NCBI RefSeq assembly: GCF_002153375.1
Contig: NZ_MTBQ01000002.1
Coordinates: forward strand, 656,750-720,749
Direction of reading: 5' to 3'
Source: Oceanobacillus rekensis
Lineage (GTDB): Bacteria > Bacillota > Bacilli > Bacillales > Amphibacillaceae
DNA length: 64,000 nt
A model generated the notes under the pieces. It saw nothing but the letters and a program-made list of their open reading frames with translations. It ran no database searches and was not told the DNA's origin. Each line of letters begins with the position of its first letter. The stretch's first letter is position 1. The position numbers were made by a program, and so were the translations under genes. This document shows, piece after piece, positions 18,791-28,717 of this stretch.

Positions 18791-18835
18791 CCTTTTAATT
18801 TACCGATGTTGAGTTAGATCACAGAGGGTGAGGGA

Positions 18836-18876
18836 AGTCCAATACGCTTCAGCGCTGGAGCTAGCTGGACGCGGCT
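18836..18876. repeat. Short palindromic Bacillaceae-type repeat
   Basis: GTCCAATACGCTTCAGCGCT runs into GGAGCTAGCTGGACGC; the ends (GTCCA / TGGAC) are inverted. It resembles short extragenic palindromes common in Bacillaceae. Confidence 0.45.
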
Positions 18877-19055
18877 GTTTATGTCAGTGAATGAACTGTT
18901 GCTAAATTTTTATATTTAATTCATTGTTTAGAAAGCCGATAAACTCCCTTGAAGAGTTTATCGGTTTTTTGATAGCAGGTTATTCAGAAATTTACCTCTT
19001 GCAATCATAGGAATATATAGTATACTATAAGTGTACAATTAAATAATCGATTCCA

Positions 19056-19195
19056 ATCTTCGGGGCAGGGTGAAATTCCCGACCGGCGGTGATAAGCATG
19101 AATGCTTAAAGTCCGCGAACCTATGGCAGCTTTGCTATACGGTTGACCTGGTGTAATTCCAGGACCGACAGTTACAGTCTGGATGGGAGAAGATG
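19056..19195 (+). promoter_or_regulatory. FMN riboswitch (RFN element)
   Basis: Conserved blocks are in order: ATCTTCGGGGCAGGGTG, AATTCCCGACCGGCGGT, AGTCCGCGA, a variable hairpin, TTGACCTGGTGTAATTCC, GACCGACAGTTA and GGATGGGAGAAGAT. Binding FMN would favour the downstream terminator at 19248-19282 and switch off ribU. This is the standard arrangement for riboflavin transporter genes in Firmicutes. Confidence 0.97.
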
Positions 19196-19247
19196 TCGTG
19201 CCTTACTTGATGTGATTAGTCACATCATTATTTGCCGGTGAATTTAT

Positions 19248-19282
19248 AACCCTAAAGCCCTTATTTGCTTTAGGGTTTTTGT
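19248..19282 (+). terminator. Riboswitch-controlled terminator upstream of ribU
   Basis: AACCCTAAAGC / GCTTTAGGGTT stem followed by TTTTT lies between the FMN aptamer and ribU. Confidence 0.9.
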
Positions 19283-19348
19283 GATTTTTCGGATTTTAGG
19301 CGGTATTCCTTCATTACGAGTGCGGAATCGATCAAATGAAGGAGGAAT

Positions 19349-19939
19349 ATGATGATGCAAAATTCAACCAAGCGATCATCAAATTTATTAAAACTTATTA
19401 TTTTAGCATTACTGGGAACCATCTCTCTCGTATTATTCTTTATTAATTTCCCATTACCATTTTTACCACCATACTTGAAAATTGATTTTAGTGATGTACC
19501 GGCATTAATGGCCTCACTAATATTCTCACCAATTGCAGGTGTTATTGTTGTAGCGGTAAAAAATATTCTTTATTTAGCAGTATCTGGAGCGGGAGACCCA
19601 ATTGGGGTTGCAGCAAATTTCCTTGCTGGCGTCATGTTTGTCGTACCGGTTTCAATTCTTTATCATAAATTCAGAGGTACAAAAAGTGTCGTATCAGGTT
19701 TAATCGCAGGAACAATTATTATGGCTGTAGGAATGAGTGTACTCAATTATTTCTTTGTTCTACCCGCATATAGTTGGTTTATGGGTTGGGAAATGACAGA
19801 TCATGTGATTTGGACATCTGTATTGGTAGGTGTACTGCCATTCAATATAATTAAAGGCATTGTCATTGCGTTGTTATTTGTTCCGCTATATATCAAAATG
19901 CGCAGCTGGATAGAAAATCAACAAGCAAAATTTATATAG
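19349..19939 (+). CDS. ribU: Riboflavin ECF transporter substrate-binding subunit RibU
   Basis: A 196-residue membrane protein with about six helices. The S-component landmarks FPLPFLPPYLKIDFSDVPAL and GVIVVAVKNILYL are present. RibU binds riboflavin or FMN in the membrane and works with the shared EcfA-EcfA'-EcfT module encoded elsewhere. The FMN riboswitch directly upstream supports the assignment. AAGGAGG is followed by three in-frame ATG codons (19349, 19352, 19355); the second or third has the better spacing. Confidence 0.95.
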   Translation: MMMQNSTKRSSNLLKLIILALLGTISLVLFFINFPLPFLPPYLKIDFSDVPALMASLIFSPIAGVIVVAVKNILYLAVSGAGDPIGVAANFLAGVMFVVPVSILYHKFRGTKSVVSGLIAGTIIMAVGMSVLNYFFVLPAYSWFMGWEMTDHVIWTSVLVGVLPFNIIKGIVIALLFVPLYIKMRSWIENQQAKFI

Positions 19940-19946
19940 AATAAAT

Positions 19947-19979
19947 AAAAAGCTAATCTCAGACGAGATTAGCTTTTTA
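19947..19979. terminator. Bidirectional terminator between ribU and the YteA-like gene
   Basis: AAAAGCTAATCTC / GAGATTAGCTTTT stem with a 4-nt AGAC loop and T-run. Confidence 0.9.
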
Positions 19980-20023
19980 AATTCAACCAAAAGGTCATCC
20001 TCATATTAAAGGGGGGACCTATT

Positions 20024-20380
20024 TTATTCCTCTTCTTCCACTAAATTCCTCGCAATCGGCATAACTTCTAGCCGCTCTTCGGGGATTGGTTTCCCTGATT
20101 TTTCGCTGAGACCGTAAGTACCGTCATCTATGCGTCCTAGTGCATCATCAATTTCTTTTAGCCGATCCTCACGCATGAGGTTCAAACCAGCATCACGCTG
20201 TTGTTCAAATTGCTCTGTACCCATGTCTGCCGGGTGGTTGTCGAAATTTGCAAGCTCCTGAATTGATTCATTAGGTCCTTGATTAGGAACCGATTCTATT
20301 TCCTGTTCCGTTTCTTTTCTCATTTGTAAGAGTTTTTCCTTAAAATATGCAAGCTTTTCTTTGCTAAGTTGATTACTCAT
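20024..20380 (-). CDS. yteA: YteA-family (DksA/TraR-like) protein with degenerate zinc finger
   Basis: A 118-residue protein with an N-terminal coiled-coil (~1-70, LSKEKLAYFKEKLLQMRKE) and a DksA/TraR C-terminal motif, DDGTYGLSEKSGKPIPEERL. Family members normally have C-x(2)-C pairs; here the first Cys is Ser and no Cys is left, so zinc cannot bind. YteA proteins are sporulation-associated in Bacillaceae, with no defined function. AAGGAAGG lies 8 nt before ATG 20380, against the longer frame from 20419. Confidence 0.8.
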   Translation of the reverse strand: MSNQLSKEKLAYFKEKLLQMRKETEQEIESVPNQGPNESIQELANFDNHPADMGTEQFEQQRDAGLNLMREDRLKEIDDALGRIDDGTYGLSEKSGKPIPEERLEVMPIARNLVEEEE

Positions 20381-20436
20381 TATTCCATCCTTCCTTTCAG
20401 TTGGAGGGGCTAAGTTCAAGTCGCATTCTTATTTGT

Positions 20437-21372
20437 TTAAATCAGCGCCGCAAAAAGTAGTGAAATACCTAAAAGAAATCCGTAAAATGTGTTTGTTTTT
20501 GCAGTTGCTACCATCGCAGGCATCATTTCAATGGCTTCTGTTTTTCCACGGAATTTTCGGATTGCATCACTTGCTTTTATCATACTAATGAATGTAATGA
20601 TTGACCATAGTGGTAAAATACCGATGATAATTAAGACAGCAGTGATTACATAGGCAATAATCATTGAAACAGCAAGCAATGTAATTGATTTTTCCCTACC
20701 AATCAAAACAGCAATTGTTTTTCTGCCGCCTATTTTGTCTCCATCACGATCACGAATATTATTAGACAAATTGATACTACCAATGAAAATAGTGATCGGA
20801 ATGGAAATCCATATCATGTCTGCCGTGATTGTTGCCGTTTGAATAAAATAAGTAATGCCAATAATTACCGATCCCATAATTACTCCCGAGAAAAGTTCAC
20901 CGAATGGGGTATAAGAAATTGGAATCGGGCCTCCAGTATATAAATAACCGAATGCCATACAAACTAAACCAACTACTGCGATCCACCAGCTTGAAGCAAT
21001 ACAAATATAGATACCGATCAAAAGGGCAATACCATAGAAGGCAAATGCGAGATTCCGAATTTTTTTAGGTGCAATCCCATCCCTGACAATGGTTCCGCCG
21101 ATACCAACTGATTCATCTGTATCCAAACCGAGAACAAAATCGAAGTATTCATTAAACATATTTGTTGCTGCTTGGATGAGCAACGATGCAACTAACATGG
21201 CTATAAATAAAAGCCAATTAATGGAACCTTCATTGAAGGCGATCATTGTTCCAACAAAAACAGGAACAAAAGATGCTGTAAGTGTATGTGGACGTACTAA
21301 TCGCCACCAAACGTGAAAACCATCACGTTCATTTAATACTTGCTTTATTGTCGAATTATCTTTCGATTGCAT
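20437..21372 (-). CDS. menA: 1,4-dihydroxy-2-naphthoate polyprenyltransferase
   Basis: A 311-residue UbiA-type membrane prenyltransferase with about eight helices. NMFNEYFDFVLGLDTDES carries the first Asp-rich NxxxDxxxD-type motif and NLSNNIRDRDGDKIGGRKT the second. It attaches the polyprenyl tail to DHNA to give demethylmenaquinone, at the membrane. AGGGGGA lies ~8 nt before ATG 21372, giving an MQSKDNS start; the frame extends to 21438 without a ribosome site. It is divergent from menF-menD-menH-menB, as in many Bacillaceae. Confidence 0.94.
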   Translation of the reverse strand: MQSKDNSTIKQVLNERDGFHVWWRLVRPHTLTASFVPVFVGTMIAFNEGSINWLLFIAMLVASLLIQAATNMFNEYFDFVLGLDTDESVGIGGTIVRDGIAPKKIRNLAFAFYGIALLIGIYICIASSWWIAVVGLVCMAFGYLYTGGPIPISYTPFGELFSGVIMGSVIIGITYFIQTATITADMIWISIPITIFIGSINLSNNIRDRDGDKIGGRKTIAVLIGREKSITLLAVSMIIAYVITAVLIIIGILPLWSIITFISMIKASDAIRKFRGKTEAIEMMPAMVATAKTNTFYGFLLGISLLFAALI

Positions 21373-21563
21373 GTATCCGTTCCCCCTGATTTTTATATCA
21401 ACCATATTAATATTAGGTAAATAAAAGAAGCGTGTCAATCAATTCCGGCAGTTCTACTGTCGATTTTTGTAGAAACGGAAGGCTTTTCTTGAGAAAGTAA
21501 TGAAAAGAGCTTAAAATGAGATAGGATATCTCTGACTTCAGGATATGACGGAGGTTTATATAG

Positions 21564-22955
21564 ATGATTGAAATCAAAGAACAGCAAGTAGCATCCATCC
21601 TTGATGAGGTTATTCAAGGGCTTCAGAAAGAAGAGGACTCGAGACTTGTCAGTATAACTAAAAGAATAGAAGAAACGGATCCTTTATCTTTCTTTCGTGC
21701 TGCTAAACAATTCGGAGAAGATCGTACATTTTGGACAAGCTCATCCCAAAAGCTTTGGCTTGTAGGAGCGGGAAGGGCACACCAAATCAGTTCAGATTAC
21801 TCCCGTTTTGAAGAGACAGAAAAACAATGGGACCAAGTACTAGAGAAGGCATTCGTTCATAATCCATATGAAATTCCAGGGACAGGGCTTGTTGCTCTTG
21901 GTGGTTTGTCTTTTGATCCAAAAAAGAAACCAACCAAATTATGGAATAAATTCAAACCGAGCCATTTTACAATTCCTAAATTTCTATTGACGAAATATGA
22001 TAATAGATATTATTTTACAATAAATGTGTCTGTGAATAAAAATGATCATGCTAAACAACTGGCAGATGAACTCCATATAATGGAAAAACAATTGATGGTA
22101 AGTTATGTAGAAATGACAGATGAACTAACCATTACAAATGAACTTGAGATTGACCCGGAAGAATGGAAATCCAGTGTTCAAAAAGCAATGGAGGAAATTA
22201 CACATGGCAGTGTAAAAAAAATAGTTTTGGCACGTGAAGTCCGTCTGAAGTTCGATCGGGAAGTAAATATCTCAACCGTTTTAACCAATCTATTAAAGAC
22301 ACAGCCTAACAGCTATATTTTCGCTTATGAAATTGACGAAGACTGCTTTGTGGGAGCGACACCCGAAAGACTTGTAAAGCTTGAAGGAAACAAGCTTTTA
22401 TCAACATGTCTCGCAGGTACAGCCCCGCGTGGCAATACCAAAATAGAGGATTTGAAGTTTGCTGATCGACTGTTGAACGATGAGAAGAATCGAGAGGAAC
22501 ATCATTTTGTTGTGAAAATGATCAAACAGGCAATTAATGATTATTGTACAGATATAACTATTCCGGATAAGCCTGTTGTGTATCCTTTACGGAATTTACA
22601 GCATTTATATACACCAGTAACAGCAAATATAAAGAAAAGCTACAGTATTTTCGATATCATTAAGCAATTACATCCAACACCAGCGCTTGGTGGAACACCG
22701 CGAGAAGAATCACTTGCATTCATCCGTAAGCATGAACAATTGGATCGCGGTTGGTATGGAGCGCCAATTGGCTGGATGGATAGTAATCATAATGGAGAGT
22801 TTGCTGTAGCCATTCGCTCTTCTCTCATTCAACGTGATGTGGCATCCCTTTTCGCAGGGTGTGGGGTAGTAAAAGATTCTGATCCTGAAAGTGAATATGA
22901 AGAAACGAAAATTAAGTTTATGCCGATGTTATCTGTTTTGGGAGGCAAAAAATAA
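21564..22955 (+). CDS. menF: Isochorismate synthase MenF
   Basis: A 463-residue chorismate-binding enzyme making isochorismate from chorismate, the first committed step of menaquinone synthesis. The C-terminal half has KIVLAREVRLKF, FVGATPERLV, CLAGTAPRG, EEHHFVVKMI (Mg-binding Glu region), LHPTPALGGTPR and FAGCGVV, all standard for the family. GGAGG precedes ATG 21564. Its stop is directly followed by the menD ATG (TAAATG), so the two are co-translated. Confidence 0.96.
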   Translation: MIEIKEQQVASILDEVIQGLQKEEDSRLVSITKRIEETDPLSFFRAAKQFGEDRTFWTSSSQKLWLVGAGRAHQISSDYSRFEETEKQWDQVLEKAFVHNPYEIPGTGLVALGGLSFDPKKKPTKLWNKFKPSHFTIPKFLLTKYDNRYYFTINVSVNKNDHAKQLADELHIMEKQLMVSYVEMTDELTITNELEIDPEEWKSSVQKAMEEITHGSVKKIVLAREVRLKFDREVNISTVLTNLLKTQPNSYIFAYEIDEDCFVGATPERLVKLEGNKLLSTCLAGTAPRGNTKIEDLKFADRLLNDEKNREEHHFVVKMIKQAINDYCTDITIPDKPVVYPLRNLQHLYTPVTANIKKSYSIFDIIKQLHPTPALGGTPREESLAFIRKHEQLDRGWYGAPIGWMDSNHNGEFAVAIRSSLIQRDVASLFAGCGVVKDSDPESEYEETKIKFMPMLSVLGGKK

Positions 22956-24704
22956 ATGAATCATACAGAAACATTATCAAGATATACAGCAAATTTTGTA
23001 GATGAATTAATAAAAAGTGGTGTAACGGATGTTGTTATTTCACCAGGATCCCGTTCTACACCACTTGCATTGACATTTACGGAGCATCCACGGGTTAAAG
23101 AATGGGTGATTATCGATGAACGTTCTGCAGCTTTTTTTGCAATGGGGATAGCGAAGCAAAAAAATCTTCCTGTAGCTCTTGTATGTACATCAGGAACAGC
23201 TGCAGCGAATTATTTTCCTGCGATTGTGGAAGCACATTACAGCAGGGTACCGCTCATTGTCCTTACAGCTGATCGCCCTCATGAATTAAGGGATGTTGGT
23301 GCGCCACAGGCAATTGAACAAATAAAATTATATGGCGATTATGCAAAATGGTTTCATGAAATGGCCTTACCAGAAGGCTCCCCGGAAATGTTTCATTACG
23401 CAAGAAATAAAGCAGCAAGGGCGGTATATATGGCTCAGGAAGGAAATCCCGGACCGGTACATTTAAACTTTCCTTTCCGGGAACCGCTGAATCCAGACTT
23501 TTCTTTGGAAAATTTATGGGAATCCCCAACTGGACAGCAACGTACGCAATCGGTTAATCCAGTGCTTGACGGTAAAAAACGTTTGGCAAAGCAACAGGTT
23601 CAGGAGCTTGTAGATAAACTTGGGACTGGCCAAAAAGGTGTCATTGTATGTGGTCCGCAAACAGATCCGGAATTTGCCTCTGCTGTAACGGAACTTGCAA
23701 GTATTTGGGGTCTCCCGGTTTTGGCGGATCCACTATCACAGGTACGCACAGGTAGCCATCATAAAGATCAGGTTATCGAATCATATGATGCTTTTTTAAG
23801 GAATGAATCGATTCGTGCTAAGTTAAAGCCGGATTATATTATTCGCTTTGGTGCCATGCCTGTTTCCAAGGCATATCTTTATTATGTGAAGGAACATAAG
23901 GACCAGGAGCAATATTTGGTGGAAAATTATACGGGATACAGGGAACCAACAGGAAATGTAACAGAATTCATTTTTGCGGATCCGGTAATGCTCTGTGAGG
24001 ATTTAGTTGCAGAATCAGCCGCCATTGATGTTGATACAGGGTGGTTGAACATCTGGCAGGAAATGAATAGTATTTCGAAAAAACATTTGCTGAGTGGTGT
24101 AGAAACCGCGATTACAGAAGGGGAAGTTGTCAGAGGTTTATGTGACGTCATCCCGGAAGACAGCACATTGTATGTTGGCAACAGCATGGCAATCCGTGAT
24201 GTGGATTCATTCTTATTGACGACACATAAGCATATGTCCATACTTGCCAACCGCGGTGCAAATGGGATTGATGGGATGGTTTCAAGTGGTGTCGGAGCGG
24301 CAACAGCAGGCAAGCCAGTTACATTATTATTAGGTGATTTGTCCTTTTTCCATGATATGAACGGACTGTTGGCAGCGAAGCATTATAAACTTAATATCAC
24401 TATTTTGCTCGTCAACAATAATGGTGGAGGGATTTTCTCATTTCTGTCCCAGTCAAGCGACAAAAGGCATTTTGAAGCACTGTTCGGCACACCAATGGAT
24501 ATTGAATTTGAAAAGGCCATCACCATGTACGGTGGAGAGTATGCTCAGGCAACAACAGAGGATCAATTAAAGGAACTGCTTTATATAAGTTACCAACACG
24601 TGGGTCTTTCTGTCATTGAAGTAAAAACAGATCGATCTGAAAATGTGGAATGGCATCGGGCTATATGGAATGCGATTGAGAAGGAAATACAAGAAGGGGA
24701 CTGA
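22956..24704 (+). CDS. menD: SEPHCHC synthase MenD
   Basis: A 582-residue ThDP enzyme that adds the succinyl semialdehyde unit from 2-oxoglutarate to isochorismate. VVISPGSRSTPLAL is the N-terminal substrate motif, VCTSGTAAANYFPA the pyrimidine-domain segment, and LLGDLSFFHDMNGL through LVNNNGGGIFSFL the Mg/ThDP-binding GDxxFxxDxxxL...NNxGGGI motif. Length is normal. It sits second in menF-menD-menH-menB with no gap from menF. Confidence 0.97.
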   Translation: MNHTETLSRYTANFVDELIKSGVTDVVISPGSRSTPLALTFTEHPRVKEWVIIDERSAAFFAMGIAKQKNLPVALVCTSGTAAANYFPAIVEAHYSRVPLIVLTADRPHELRDVGAPQAIEQIKLYGDYAKWFHEMALPEGSPEMFHYARNKAARAVYMAQEGNPGPVHLNFPFREPLNPDFSLENLWESPTGQQRTQSVNPVLDGKKRLAKQQVQELVDKLGTGQKGVIVCGPQTDPEFASAVTELASIWGLPVLADPLSQVRTGSHHKDQVIESYDAFLRNESIRAKLKPDYIIRFGAMPVSKAYLYYVKEHKDQEQYLVENYTGYREPTGNVTEFIFADPVMLCEDLVAESAAIDVDTGWLNIWQEMNSISKKHLLSGVETAITEGEVVRGLCDVIPEDSTLYVGNSMAIRDVDSFLLTTHKHMSILANRGANGIDGMVSSGVGAATAGKPVTLLLGDLSFFHDMNGLLAAKHYKLNITILLVNNNGGGIFSFLSQSSDKRHFEALFGTPMDIEFEKAITMYGGEYAQATTEDQLKELLYISYQHVGLSVIEVKTDRSENVEWHRAIWNAIEKEIQEGD

Positions 24705-24709
24705 TATTT

Positions 24710-25522
24710 TTGTATTTTTCCAAAGACAACAAAACCTATTATTATGAAGTACGTGGTGAAGGGTTTCCGGTTGTAATGTTGCACGGCTTTACGGGAAGTT
24801 CTGCAACTTGGCAGAACTTTATTGATAAGTGGGGCTCTGGCTATCAGATCATAACGATTGATTTACCAGGCCATGGGAAAACAAGGACGCCTTCGTTACG
24901 TTCCATGGAGGAATGCTTACAGGACCTTAATAAACTGTTTCAGTCACTGGGATTGGAAACCTTTCATCTCTTGGGCTATTCCATGGGCGGCCGAACTGCT
25001 CTGTCATACACGATATTATATCCAGAACAGGTAAGCACATTAATTTTAGAAAGTGCATCACCTGGACTTGAAGATGTTAAAGAGAGAAGGCTGCGCCAGA
25101 AAAATGATGAGATGCTTGCAATAAGAATCGAACAGGAAGGTGTTCCATCGTTTGTAGATTATTGGCAGGATATTCCGTTGTTTCATTCACAAAAAAGTTT
25201 GCCACTTAAAGTTCAAAAAATAATCCGTTCAGAGCGGCTTTCCCAAACGAAAGAAGGGCTTTCGCTATCCCTACGCACCATGGGAACAGGTAGCCAGTTG
25301 TCTCTATGGTCACGTCTTCGGACCCTGGATATGCCAGTACTTATGATTATCGGCGAACTTGATCCGAAGTTTGTAGCGATTAATAAAAAGATGCAAAGTA
25401 AATTGAAATCGGGTAATCTGAAGATATGTGAAGATGCAGGACATGCAATTCACGTGGAAAAACCCAGAAATTTTGGTAAGATGGTAATAGGGTTTTTAAA
25501 TGGTACAACTAAACTTGATTGA
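24710..25522 (+). CDS. menH: SHCHC synthase MenH (alpha/beta hydrolase)
   Basis: A 270-residue alpha/beta hydrolase. VVMLHGFTGSSATW carries the oxyanion HGF motif, LLGYSMGGRTAL the nucleophile Ser (GYSMGG), and EDAGHAIHVEKP the catalytic His; Asp is in GELDPKF. MenH eliminates pyruvate from SEPHCHC. Translation starts at TTG 24710, with AGAAGGGGA about 10 nt upstream, 5 bp after menD. The operon position makes the assignment firm despite the broad fold. Confidence 0.93.
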   Translation: MYFSKDNKTYYYEVRGEGFPVVMLHGFTGSSATWQNFIDKWGSGYQIITIDLPGHGKTRTPSLRSMEECLQDLNKLFQSLGLETFHLLGYSMGGRTALSYTILYPEQVSTLILESASPGLEDVKERRLRQKNDEMLAIRIEQEGVPSFVDYWQDIPLFHSQKSLPLKVQKIIRSERLSQTKEGLSLSLRTMGTGSQLSLWSRLRTLDMPVLMIIGELDPKFVAINKKMQSKLKSGNLKICEDAGHAIHVEKPRNFGKMVIGFLNGTTKLD

Positions 25523-25556
25523 AGAACTACATATTAATTATATTTAAGGGGGATTT

Positions 25557-26378
25557 ATGATGACTGTACAATGGCAAAATGTTAGAAACTATGAAGAAAT
25601 TATTTATGAGAAATATAATGGAGTCGCAAAAATAACCATTAACCGTCCAGAAAAACGCAATGCTTTTACACCACTGACTGTTCAGGAAATGATTGATGCG
25701 TTTGCAGATGCACGTGATGATTCTTCGATTGGCGTAATTGTCCTTGCAGGTGCAGGGGAGAAAGCATTCTGCTCCGGTGGTGACCAGTCTGTTCGTGGCC
25801 ATGGTGGCTATGTTGGAACAGACAACATTCCACGTCTGAATGTATTAGATCTACAAAGTTTAATCCGTAAAATTCCAAAACCAGTAATCGCTATGGTTTC
25901 CGGCTATGCAATCGGTGGGGGGCATGTACTGCATATTGTTTGTGATTTAACAATTGCTGCAGATAACGCTATTTTTGGACAAACCGGACCAAAAGTAGGA
26001 AGCTTTGACGCTGGATATGGTGCAGGCTACCTTGCACGCATGGTTGGACATAAACGTGCACGTGAGATTTGGTACTTATGCCGTCAATACAACGCAGATG
26101 AAGCATATGAAATGGGTATGGTGAACAGTGTTGTTCCACTTGAGAAATTGGAAGAAGAAACATTGCAATGGTGTGAAGAAATTCTCGAAAAATCACCAAC
26201 AGCACTTCGTTTCTTGAAAGCATCTTTCAATGCAGATACAGATGGACTAGCTGGTTTACAACAACTTGGCGGTGACGCAACATTACTTTATTACACATCA
26301 GAGGAAGCAAAAGAAGGCCGCGACGCTTTCAAAGAAAAAAGAAAACCGGATTTCAAACAATTTCCGCGTTTCCCTTGA
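25557..26378 (+). CDS. menB: 1,4-dihydroxy-2-naphthoyl-CoA synthase MenB
   Basis: A 273-residue crotonase-fold enzyme that cyclises O-succinylbenzoyl-Co[31 protein letters not shown] (MenB-specific loop), [19 protein letters not shown] (oxyanion hole) and [16 protein letters not shown] (catalytic Ser/Asp-Tyr region) are clear. AAGGGGGA lies upstream of two adjacent ATGs (25557, 25560). A terminator follows, closing the menF-D-H-B operon. Confidence 0.97.
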   Translation: MMTVQWQNVRNYEEIIYEKYNGVAKITINRPEKRNAFTPLTVQEMIDAFADARDDSSIGVIVLAGAGEKAFCSGGDQSVRGHGGYVGTDNIPRLNVLDLQSLIRKIPKPVIAMVSGYAIGGGHVLHIVCDLTIAADNAIFGQTGPKVGSFDAGYGAGYLARMVGHKRAREIWYLCRQYNADEAYEMGMVNSVVPLEKLEEETLQWCEEILEKSPTALRFLKASFNADTDGLAGLQQLGGDATLLYYTSEEAKEGRDAFKEKRKPDFKQFPRFP

Positions 26379-26400
26379 TCTGAAATAGGTCGCACGATAC

Positions 26401-26437
26401 AAAAACCTTTGCTGACAAATAGCAAAGGTTTTTGATT
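26401..26437 (+). terminator. Terminator after menB
   Basis: Perfect AAAAACCTTTGCT / AGCAAAGGTTTTT stem with a 7-nt loop, then a T-rich tract. Confidence 0.92.
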
Positions 26438-26449
26438 TTTTGTTTTGCG

Positions 26450-26900
26450 TAATGTTTTGCACTCCGGCTTGTACTCGCCCTGCCGAAGATAATTGTTGCT
26501 TTGTAATTGTCGCAGAGTTGAGATAAAGTGCGACGTAATTGCTGGCTGTTATCCAAAAACATGCGCTTTTGCCGCCGTCCGTGATCGCTCTGGGCGGATG
26601 CAGACCTTAGGGCACGGCCTCAGCTCCGAAGAACCGAAAACCACTCTTCTGGTCTTCGGACAAGTGCTTTTCCCGCAGGACAAGGAGGGCTTCGGCAACA
26701 TTTGCATCTTCGTAAGAAAATTGGTTTGTATTTCCGAGGAGTCACCGCCCAGAGCGGTGCCGAAGTTTCAACACCATATTTACAGTAATCAACCAACAGA
26801 TAGTTCGCAGTTTATAGATTTTGTGACAATACCAAACTCTTTTCGATGTCACAACCCATGGTGCATTCCTAATCTCTTAGAAAACAGCTATGATTTTATA
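26450..26900. repeat. Dispersed G+C-rich intergenic repeat, longest copy (C)
   Basis: GCCGCCGTCCGTGATCGCTC (26569) and CACCGCCCAGAGCGGTGCC (26747) are inverted arms. Between them TTAGGGCACGGCCTCAGC is shared with copy A. The outer segment AATCAACCAACAGATAG then TTCGCAGTTTATAGATTTTG (26790-26825) is the exact-style complement of 58068-58106. An open frame of 136 codons lies within but has repeat composition and no family resemblance. The repeat separates menB from menE. Confidence 0.8.
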
Positions 26901-27005
26901 TGAACACGTTATTGGTTCTGTCAGTGGGAGGATTGCTTAAATCAGCATCCGAACAGATGTGAAACCAAGCTCACGATACATATATGCGAGGAGGATGAAT
27001 ATTAA

Positions 27006-28451
27006 ATGACAGAAGTTATTCCGCATTGGTTAACGAAGCAGGCTGATTTGTCTCCAGATTCCATTGCAATTGAACTAGATGATGGAAGCACGGTAACATT
27101 TAATACACTAAAAGTAAAAAGCCAACGTTTCGCCAAACAGTTAGCAAACATAGGCGCTACAGAGGGCGATCATATAGGGATTTTATCGACCAATCAGGTG
27201 CCAATGATTGTGGCAATTCATGCACTGAGTTATTTAGGTGCTATTGGTGTTCTATTAAATACGCGCCTGGCTAATGAAGAGCTTAATTATCAGTTGAAGG
27301 ATGCTGAAGTTTCCATCCTGCTTACTGCAGACGATTTGAAAGAAACAGCAAAAACATTAGACGTAAATAATATACAATCCTTCTCCGATATTGTAGCACA
27401 ACCAGAGGAACAGGTAACGTTAAAGACGGAGCTATCCCTTGATGACACATTCACAATTATCTATACATCTGGAACAACTGGTTTTCCAAAAGGTGCGATC
27501 CATACTTATGGGAATCATTGGTGGAGTGCTATTGGATCTGCTTTGAATCTTGGCTTGAATCAAGATGATAAATGGTTGATTTCACTTCCTGTTTTTCATG
27601 TGAGTGGTTTATCCACTATTATAAAAAGTGTGATTTACGGTATGCCTGTTTATCTATTTGAAAAGTTTAATGCGAAAACAGTACATCAAGCAATCATGGA
27701 TAAGGGAATTACCATCGTTTCTGTCGTAACCGTAATGGTGCAGCGACTTTTGGAACAGCTAAAAGATGATAGCTATCCAAACACATTGCGCTGTCTTCTG
27801 CTTGGAGGAGGACCAGCACCAAGACCAATGCTTGAGAGTGCCAAGGAGAAAAATGTTCCTGTATTCCAATCCTATGGTATGACGGAAACTGCTTCACAAC
27901 TTGTAACACTTTCACCAAAAGATGCACTTGAAAAAGTCGGTTCAGCCGGAAAGCCATTATTTCCTGCACAGTTAAAAATTGCAGAAGCTTTAGATGGCAC
28001 TATAGGTGAAATTCTTGTCAAAGGCCCCATGGTAACAAAAGGCTACTTTAAAAATAAAGATGCGAATGAAGAATCATTTGATGATGGCTGGCTGGCAACA
28101 GGTGATATAGGATATTTGGATGATGAAGGATTTTTATATGTTGTGGATCGGAGAAAGGACTTGATTATTTCAGGTGGGGAAAATATTTATCCATCTGAGA
28201 TTGAAAGTGTCCTCAGTGGCATGGAACAAATTAAGGAAGTAGGTGTGGCAGGAAGGACGGATGATGTCTGGGGACAGGTGCCAGTTGCATTCATTGTAAC
28301 AAATCAGGAAGTATCCGAGAAGGAAATTTACAAATATGCTGGAAATTTTCTGGCAAAGTATAAATTACCTAAAGAAATTCACTTCGTTAAGGAACTCCCA
28401 AGAAATGCTTCGAATAAATTGGTGCGGAATAAATTGATTTATTTAATATGA
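27006..28451 (+). CDS. menE: O-succinylbenzoate-CoA ligase MenE
   Basis: A 481-residue ANL-superfamily acyl-CoA synthetase that adenylates and thioesterifies o-succinylbenzoate. IYTSGTTGFPKGAIHT is the P-loop, SYGMTETASQL motif A5, GWLATGDIGYLDDEGFLY the A7 region with the hinge Asp, and PRNASNKLVRNKL the C-terminal catalytic Lys region. GAGGAGG precedes ATG 27006. It is separated from menB by a terminator and a ~450-bp repeat, so it has its own promoter here, unlike the compact men operon of B. subtilis. Confidence 0.95.
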   Translation: MTEVIPHWLTKQADLSPDSIAIELDDGSTVTFNTLKVKSQRFAKQLANIGATEGDHIGILSTNQVPMIVAIHALSYLGAIGVLLNTRLANEELNYQLKDAEVSILLTADDLKETAKTLDVNNIQSFSDIVAQPEEQVTLKTELSLDDTFTIIYTSGTTGFPKGAIHTYGNHWWSAIGSALNLGLNQDDKWLISLPVFHVSGLSTIIKSVIYGMPVYLFEKFNAKTVHQAIMDKGITIVSVVTVMVQRLLEQLKDDSYPNTLRCLLLGGGPAPRPMLESAKEKNVPVFQSYGMTETASQLVTLSPKDALEKVGSAGKPLFPAQLKIAEALDGTIGEILVKGPMVTKGYFKNKDANEESFDDGWLATGDIGYLDDEGFLYVVDRRKDLIISGGENIYPSEIESVLSGMEQIKEVGVAGRTDDVWGQVPVAFIVTNQEVSEKEIYKYAGNFLAKYKLPKEIHFVKELPRNASNKLVRNKLIYLI

Positions 28452-28630
28452 TCTCGAACTTCATGCAGTACAAATTTTTTTATCCCCACTGTAGTTCCTT
28501 GGATTATCAACCTTAGAGTGGTTGTCTGCCTGCAGGTTAATACAGGATAATTATTTTATAACAGTTACTCCAAGCATATATGATAATGAAGCCTAATAAT
28601 AAGCCTAAAAAGTATAACCAATTGAATTGA

Positions 28631-28673
28631 GGAGTATTTGCCTAAATGACAGGCGGATACTCCTTTTTTGGTT
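28631..28673 (+). terminator. Terminator after menE
   Basis: GGAGTATTTGCCT / AGGCGGATACTCC stem with G-T pairs and loop AAATGAC, followed by six T residues. The rest of the 28452-28717 spacer shows nothing else. Confidence 0.85.
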
Positions 28674-28717
28674 AAATTCCTGCAGATGAGCCAAATTAAA
28701 GACAGGAGGTGCTCGAA

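Noticed and set aside
26493..26903. A 136-codon frame between menB and menE
   Set aside because: It is fully covered by the longest dispersed repeat; similar blocks elsewhere have different frames.
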